DNA of 64,000 nucleotides from Corylus avellana (taxonomy: Eukaryota > Streptophyta > Magnoliopsida > Fagales > Betulaceae). Shown one piece after another: positions 58,809 through 64,000 of the stretch (position 1 is its first letter; each line of letters opens with the position of its first letter). Where the stretch lies: contig NC_081543.1 of the NCBI RefSeq assembly GCF_901000735.1, forward strand, positions 12,259,921 through 12,323,920, in the 5' to 3' direction. The position numbers and the translations under genes are program-made. Under the pieces are notes generated by a model, which searched no databases, was not told the origin of the DNA, and worked only from the letters and a program-made list of their open reading frames with translations.

Positions 58809-61641
58809 ATATATTTTTCTCTTTTTTCTCTTGTATTTAATTTAATATGACAATAACAATACTTACGTGTCGAATTTTGGAATCGGAATGATGACATTAC
58901 AAAATAAAAAAAATAATTTCATTTAAAAAATTAAAATAAAAAAATAAAATAAAGTCAAGCAAGGCATATTATCTACCTGACTATTCTAGAAATTTTGGCA
59001 ATGAGAGTGACAGTAACCTACCCTTTCAAATGTTATATATTTTTAATAATGAGGGGTTGGTTTTCTTTTCTTTTCTTTTCTTTTTGAAAGTGAGGGGTTG
59101 GTTTTCGTAATAATCGAAGAGTTTTGTAAAACAAGTTGCTGAGGGTGGGTATTATTGTCCACAGAGAAAAATAGGTTAAGGAACAGGGATGAAGCGTGTG
59201 AGAGCACGCCTTGTAGTCATCTGATGCGGTCGAGGGTAGTTTGGGAAATAGAAGCCGTGTTTGTGTAACGGTTTAAAGGGACGGAAGAGAAAGCTTCTTC
59301 GCTTTAGTCGCCGAAAACCGCGTGCGAGACTAACGGCGACGTTTTAAAGTGCCACGCTGTCTTTACTCTGACCTCTGGTTTTCCACTCTTTCTTCACAGC
59401 CTATTAAAACGGTCAAAAGTTTATCACTCTTTTTCCTCTTTCTTTCTCCTTTACTTCATTATTTCTATTTAGCTCTCTTTTTTCGTATATCTATTTTTAC
59501 TATAAAAAAATCGGTCATCAATGTAAAAAAAAAAAAAAATTTGTTTATTAACTTAATGCAAAACATATAATCAATCAAAAACTTTCCTAAACGATTTTGA
59601 AAACGTTTTATTTTTAATTTTCAAAACAAAAAAACACTACACTTTTTTTCAAAACCATTAACCAATTATAAGTTAAAATATAAAACACCTTTCAAAAAAA
59701 AAAAAAAAAATCCCACTTTTTTTATAAGTTAGAACAAGTGATGCAGTAAGTTCCAATATTGCGTCATTTATACTCAATTAATTGTTTATCGATTATGAAC
59801 GTCTCTATTTCAAATGAAATGAAAATTATTTATTTTATTGATTTAGCGGTATATATGTTGTTATATATATATATATTACCACGCCAATGCAAATTTTATT
59901 TTGTTATGCATTCATGTTATCGCCTGCAGATCACTTATATTTACAAATATGTCTATGAGGGTATTTTTTGTTTTTTGTTTGAAAAAATGTTTTTAACGTG
60001 ACCTAAAAATAAATAAATAAAAGTAGTTTTCTATAAAAAGAAATATTTTATGTTTTAAATAGAAAAAAATAAAAAGATAAAAAATAAAAGAACAAAAAAG
60101 ATAAAATAATAAAATAAAAAAATCGTTAACAACAATTAATAATCTTAATTTGGAAAAATTACATAGACCCATGTTTTACGCGTTTGTGGCATGCGTGCAA
60201 TCTAAAGAGGCATGAGACAAAGCTCCCTCTTAATGAGTATGATTACTCATTAAGAAAAGGTTTAACAGCCAGCATCTTAGGGGGATGGCATGGCATCTTT
60301 TCTTTGGAAGAAGCTGCCCAAAAGCAACTCTTTTTTTTTTTTTTTTTTTTTCTTTTTCTTTTTTCTGGGTTGGAAAGTGAAAGTTGCAGAAGAATAACCC
60401 TAAATAATATAAGAATAAAAAAAATAAAAATAAAAAATGATAATCCACCACATAAGTTATACATGTAAGCATTTAGCCGGAGAAGTTTGGAATTTAGATG
60501 TGTTAATTAATTATCATGCTACCCAAGTCAATATAGTAGTATCTTTTAGACAAGCCTCCACAGTGACCCTTTTCTTGGCTTGCGGGCCAAGATTCTTTTG
60601 GATCATGCTTTGAGTCTTTGACCCATTTCTAGATTTAGGGTTGTTGTACGAGGTTCCACTTTTGTTGTTTTTTGGTTAATGTTACAGCCCTATGATGCTT
60701 GGAATTGGAAGTCTGTCTTTCTTTCTATCTACCTCTTGAGTAGATTGGATTTGAATTTTAGTTGGGTCTTTCAATAATTATAGTAGAAGTCGTTTGTCAA
60801 TTGTAGTTAAGAGTCTTGTGTTTATTTTACATTAGTATATTTTCATAAGTCTATTTAAATCAACCTCTTGAATAAATTTAATGGAGAGAAGGAGGATCAA
60901 ATTTCCTTTAAAAACCTAGTCGAACTTATTCCACTACGGATTTAACATTTAAGTTTGTAACAGAAATTTGGTCAAAGTAAATGATGAGACGAAGCAGGGA
61001 TCCATCATATTAGAGTACGGCTACTCTTCACACCGGACCGGCCGAAGTGGCACGTTAAAGACAAAGAGTTGAGAAAATGAGATTTTGTACAAGATAACAG
61101 TTTTCTGTTTCTGGTGTAGTGACAACATGGAGGGATCCTCCTTATTCATGAAAATCTGGTATTTCAGGAATTAAACTCCAGCAAGCTTTTTGGCTTGCCA
61201 TTAAGTTGTCTGAACAAAAGTAGATACGTCCACTGGAGGGTTAGCTGTAAGCATCTTTCCCGAGTCCAAAACTTATCCTAGGCTTCTCTCTTTGTACAAC
61301 AATGGAATCTCTTCCACAAAACACAACTAATTTCAAATCATAGTCCTTTTTTTCTATTTCTCTGTTTACATTTTTACAGACTTCCTCTATAAGCCATTAG
61401 GGCTAAGATTTTTACTTGTTAGGTAAGGAAAGCCGTATGCATCTCTTAAAAAACAAAATACCTGACTATTGTATGTACCGAAAGAGAAATGTTACACATA
61501 CTGTCACTCCTACACTTTTGGCTTTTAAAATTACCACTAAATCCACTCTTACTCATACTATAAACCCATTACACCATTCTCGACACATTACAGACTGTAC
61601 AGCCTCAGTGAGTATCAACAGATATGAATGCTACTGTTTTT
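58809..61641. other. Intergenic, containing the DUF760 3' flank
   Basis: AT-rich with two exceptions. 59160-59400 is a GC-rich, CpG-containing patch (CCGAAAACCGCGTGCGAGAC) without a gene. 60231-60252 is a hairpin with perfect 9-base arms (TAATGAGTA ... TACTCATTA). The DUF760 3' UTR (minus strand) lies just left of 61642. Confidence 0.4.
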
Positions 61642-62461
61642 TTAGCTTTTAACAAAGTGGTATTTGGATTCAACATAGCTTTCTGCATCCCATAGGAATG
61701 ATCCAAATGCAACTGCCTCCAAGACTAACATTGTCAATCCACTGAAAGTAATTGCAAGTATTTCATCACTAGACGTGTCGATTGAACCGTCATTGGCGAT
61801 CCTGATGTCAGGCCTCCCAAACAGGGCCTGTGTCTGCTTTTCAATCAAGGAAATAGCTTCTTTGGATCTTATAGTAGCATATCTCTGAAGAGTCTCTGCG
61901 TCCAAGTACATAACGTAGGATCTCAGTCGGTATGATTTGCCTTCATCAGTATCCATGAAACTTCCCCCATCACTCTCTCCACCATCATTGGGAAATACCC
62001 GGATCAAGGAATCTGGATCCCAGAGCTGTTTTGGCCGAGTAGGATCTTCAAAACTTACCTGCTCTGGTCTTAAACCAACAGGAAGAGTTTTCATGGTTCT
62101 TTCAAGTTGAAATCGTTCATCAACTCTTTTAAGAAAATATCCATACATTATTGAAGCAGCATATAGCTTTCCAAGTTTGATTTTGCTGATCTGAACAATT
62201 GTATCAAGAGGGCCCACGAGTCGCTCCCCTAGTACAAGAGATATGTGGCTCTGTATCATCTCGATTGCTTCTGGAGAATGAACAGATTCTAGTTTCTGCT
62301 CTTGGTTCGGCCAAAAATCCACACGGCCAGTAGGATCTGAGGTTGCTGATATCTTTGGGATCATCAAAATGTTATTGTCCACAAATTTCTGTACAATTAA
62401 GCAGTATATTATTTCTTCCAGTGTCTTACGCCTTTCCTTGTCTCTGACTTCAGCAATTCTC
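61642..62461 (-). CDS. DUF760 plastid protein, last exon only
   Basis: The exon begins after an AG acceptor at 62461 on the minus strand and runs to a TAA at 61644-61642, giving 272 residues after one split codon. It starts RIAEVRDKERRKTLEEIIY and continues with ISATSDPTGRVDFWP, HSPEAIEMIQSH, KLYAASIMYGYFLKRVD, LRSYVMYLDAETLQRYATIR and EAVAFGSFLWDAES. These blocks are shared, as I recall, with the Arabidopsis UV-B-induced protein At3g17800 and other DUF760 proteins, which carry chloroplast transit peptides. The molecular function is unknown. The first ATG inside (62382) is not the true start, because the conserved text continues upstream. Earlier exons, with the transit peptide, are not seen before 64000 and probably lie beyond it. 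Confidence 0.88.
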
Positions 62462-64000
62462 CTAAAATACGTAGCTCTAGTTTAAATTGGTTACTTTATA
62501 TTACCAGCAATTGAACAATTTAGCAGATAAATGTTGAAATGATAAAAATAAAATAAAATAAATAGATACATGGATGAAAGCCAATACATCTGCAAAAGAT
62601 ATTGTTTATTATGGAATACCATTATTAGCATTTATAGTGGTACACTTAGGGTAAGTAATTCTCTAGGTATTCATTTGGTTATACGCATCACTTACAGAAC
62701 AAATAATTAGATTAAAAAGGAAAAATTAGAAAGCAGCTTAGGGGCCATGAAGCAATCAGGTGCCAGTGGCTGACTCAAGTGCCCCACGAACCGTGCAAAA
62801 TGGTCAGCTTTTTGGGAAATTTCCAACAGAACAATTTCAACAAAATCTTTCAATCTTTCAATTTCTTAGGATAGAGAAATAATCAAGGTTATCCAGGGCG
62901 GTGGCTACATTCAGTTTGCCACATAGGAACTCGAAAAAGTGCATGTTCTGAGTGTGAGCATGTTTATAATCTCTAATATCGAAAGCTAAATTCTCCAAGG
63001 GTCCCTGTAGAACTTATTGCACTATTGTGTCAAAAATTTATTCCAACCCAAGATCAAATAAAATAAGCCCATTTCCTTGGTACTTTTGAGGCCCTAGAAA
63101 AATTTTGATGTTCTGCTTTATAACCCAGCAGAGTAACCATCATGTCAAATCTGTAACCTTTCAAAATCGAATATACAAACATTATGAATGATGATCAAAG
63201 CTGGGGAAGTGTTGTAAGAATAAGCTGTACTAATAAAATCTCTCAAAATTTTCAATTGAGGGACGCCATTAAAGTCAATAATGACCATGACCCAAAGAGA
63301 ATATAGTACATCCCTAATGATGATGACCTCAAATTTTTAGACTCAATCCTCAAGATCCTTTCATATTCTAGCTTATTGGTTTTCCTCAACTGGTTACTTC
63401 TAATCAAGTATTTGACACTACAGATATTAGCATCACAATCAAACACACGCATATATATATATATAAGTTTGCCATACCACTACCAAGGAACCTGCAATCC
63501 ATTATCCATAATGCTAGTCTATCAATTTTTTTTTTTTTTTTTTGATAAGTAATGAATAATGCTAGTCTATCAATTACTGAAGAAAGCATCAGAATCTCTC
63601 AGAATATTAGGAGACACCAATTAACTCCATAATGGCTATGACATATAAAGAGTTTACTTCATTGACTAGTAGCAGAGCCAGATTTACAAGATTAGTGGGG
63701 CCAAAATAATGGTGAAAATAAAATGTAACCAAAAATAGGGGTGAGATAAAAGAAATCAGTGAAGCAGTCTGCCACTTGCACATGAAGTGGCTAATACTAC
63801 AAACTATAGCATCACCTCTTCTATTAATGCCTACCTATTTTCTTGGACTTTTTGAAGTCTGGCATTTTATTTGAAATCAAAGCCCCAGTCTAACATTAGA
63901 ATTACATTCTTCTTCTGAAATCAAAAGGCTTACTTATTTACCTTAAAATCAAAGCCAAAAGGAGATCACAAAATAACAATAAATATTAGGACCAGAGACC
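62462..64000. other. Probable upstream intron of the DUF760 gene
   Basis: AT-rich; I found no exon on the minus strand that matches the N-terminal part of the family. It holds the micro-insertion at 63508-63575. Confidence 0.45.
63508..63575 (-). mobile_element. 28-bp LINE-end micro-insertion with a perfect 20-bp target duplication
   Basis: ATAATGCTAGTCTATCAATT occurs at 63508-63527 and 63556-63575. The 28 bases between are T16 then GATAAGTAATGA, i.e. TCATTACTTATC plus a poly-A tail on the minus strand. This is the extreme 3' end of the LINE family seen at 1981. Confidence 0.85.

Noticed and set aside
60231..60252. Hairpin as a microRNA precursor
   Set aside because: Arms are only 9 bases with a 4-base loop, too short for a plant miRNA precursor.
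1..64000. CRISPR arrays, operons, phage, plasmid or organelle DNA
   Set aside because: Direct repeats found are target duplications, LTRs, microsatellites or coding repeats; genes are split by spliceosomal introns.

Overview
The window is a piece of a plant nuclear chromosome, from a eudicot and probably a woody one. The evidence is split genes with GT-AG introns, AT-rich intergenic DNA, a plastid glycerol-3-phosphate acyltransferase, a cellulose-synthase-like D protein and a xyloglucan endotransglucosylase, and many plant retrotransposons (LINE, Copia-type LTR elements, tRNA-derived SINEs) and MITEs. A Fagales-type tree is my guess from the LINE 3' end style, but this is weak. I see no bacterial, phage, organellar or CRISPR sequence.

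Five protein genes can be supported. From left to right: (1) the 3' two thirds of a plastid GPAT gene (ATS1/ACT1 type, + strand, 8 exons, 3250-9177); (2) an ABHD17-like alpha/beta hydrolase (+, 5 exons, 23831-33475) with an unusually Cys-rich, tandemly repeated C-terminal tail; (3) a complete cellulose synthase-like D gene (+, 3 coding exons, 43528-48111, 1125 aa); (4) a complete XTH gene of the XTH27-30 subgroup (-, 4 exons, 54821-57494, 346 aa); (5) the last exon of a DUF760 plastid protein gene (-, 61642-62461), whose 5' exons lie beyond the right edge. From memory this is the order of Arabidopsis At1g32200 (ATS1), At1g32190 (hydrolase), At1g32180 (CSLD6), At1g32170 (XTH30) and At1g32160 (DUF760), so the window looks like a conserved ancestral block expanded by transposons. 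The two cell-wall genes (CSLD and XTH) are convergent neighbours.

Layout. 1-2.4 kb: two LINE fragments on the minus strand. 3.2-9.2 kb: GPAT, with a 5'-truncated LINE inserted in one intron and two tiny LINE-end insertions. 9.7-11.1 kb: internally deleted Copia element with LTRs and polypurine tract. 11-23 kb: gene-free, AT-rich, with several MITEs, a SINE, a GC-rich 126-bp tandem duplication (14.6-14.85 kb) and an unexplained GC-rich block (17.25-17.7 kb). 23.8-33.5 kb: hydrolase gene; its 6.3-kb last intron holds a non-autonomous Copia-like element (29.26-31.15 kb), a LINE tail and a MULE-type MITE with a perfect 9-bp target duplication. 33.5-42.5 kb: gene-free, with a 1-kb retroposon bounded by a perfect 18-bp target duplication and a possible captured gene fragment at 40.85-41.12 kb. 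43.5-48.1 kb: CSLD. 50.4-52.1 kb: a Mutator-like element with inverted repeats of nearly 200 bp and non-transposon-looking cargo. 54.8-57.5 kb: XTH. 58-61.6 kb: gene-free. 61.6-62.5 kb: DUF760 exon.

The most unusual observations are the Cys-rich 9-residue repeat tail of the hydrolase, a set of LINE 'micro-insertions' only 14 to about 50 bp long that still have 15-20 bp target duplications, and the long-TIR element at 50.4-52.1 kb. I found no convincing new biological system.
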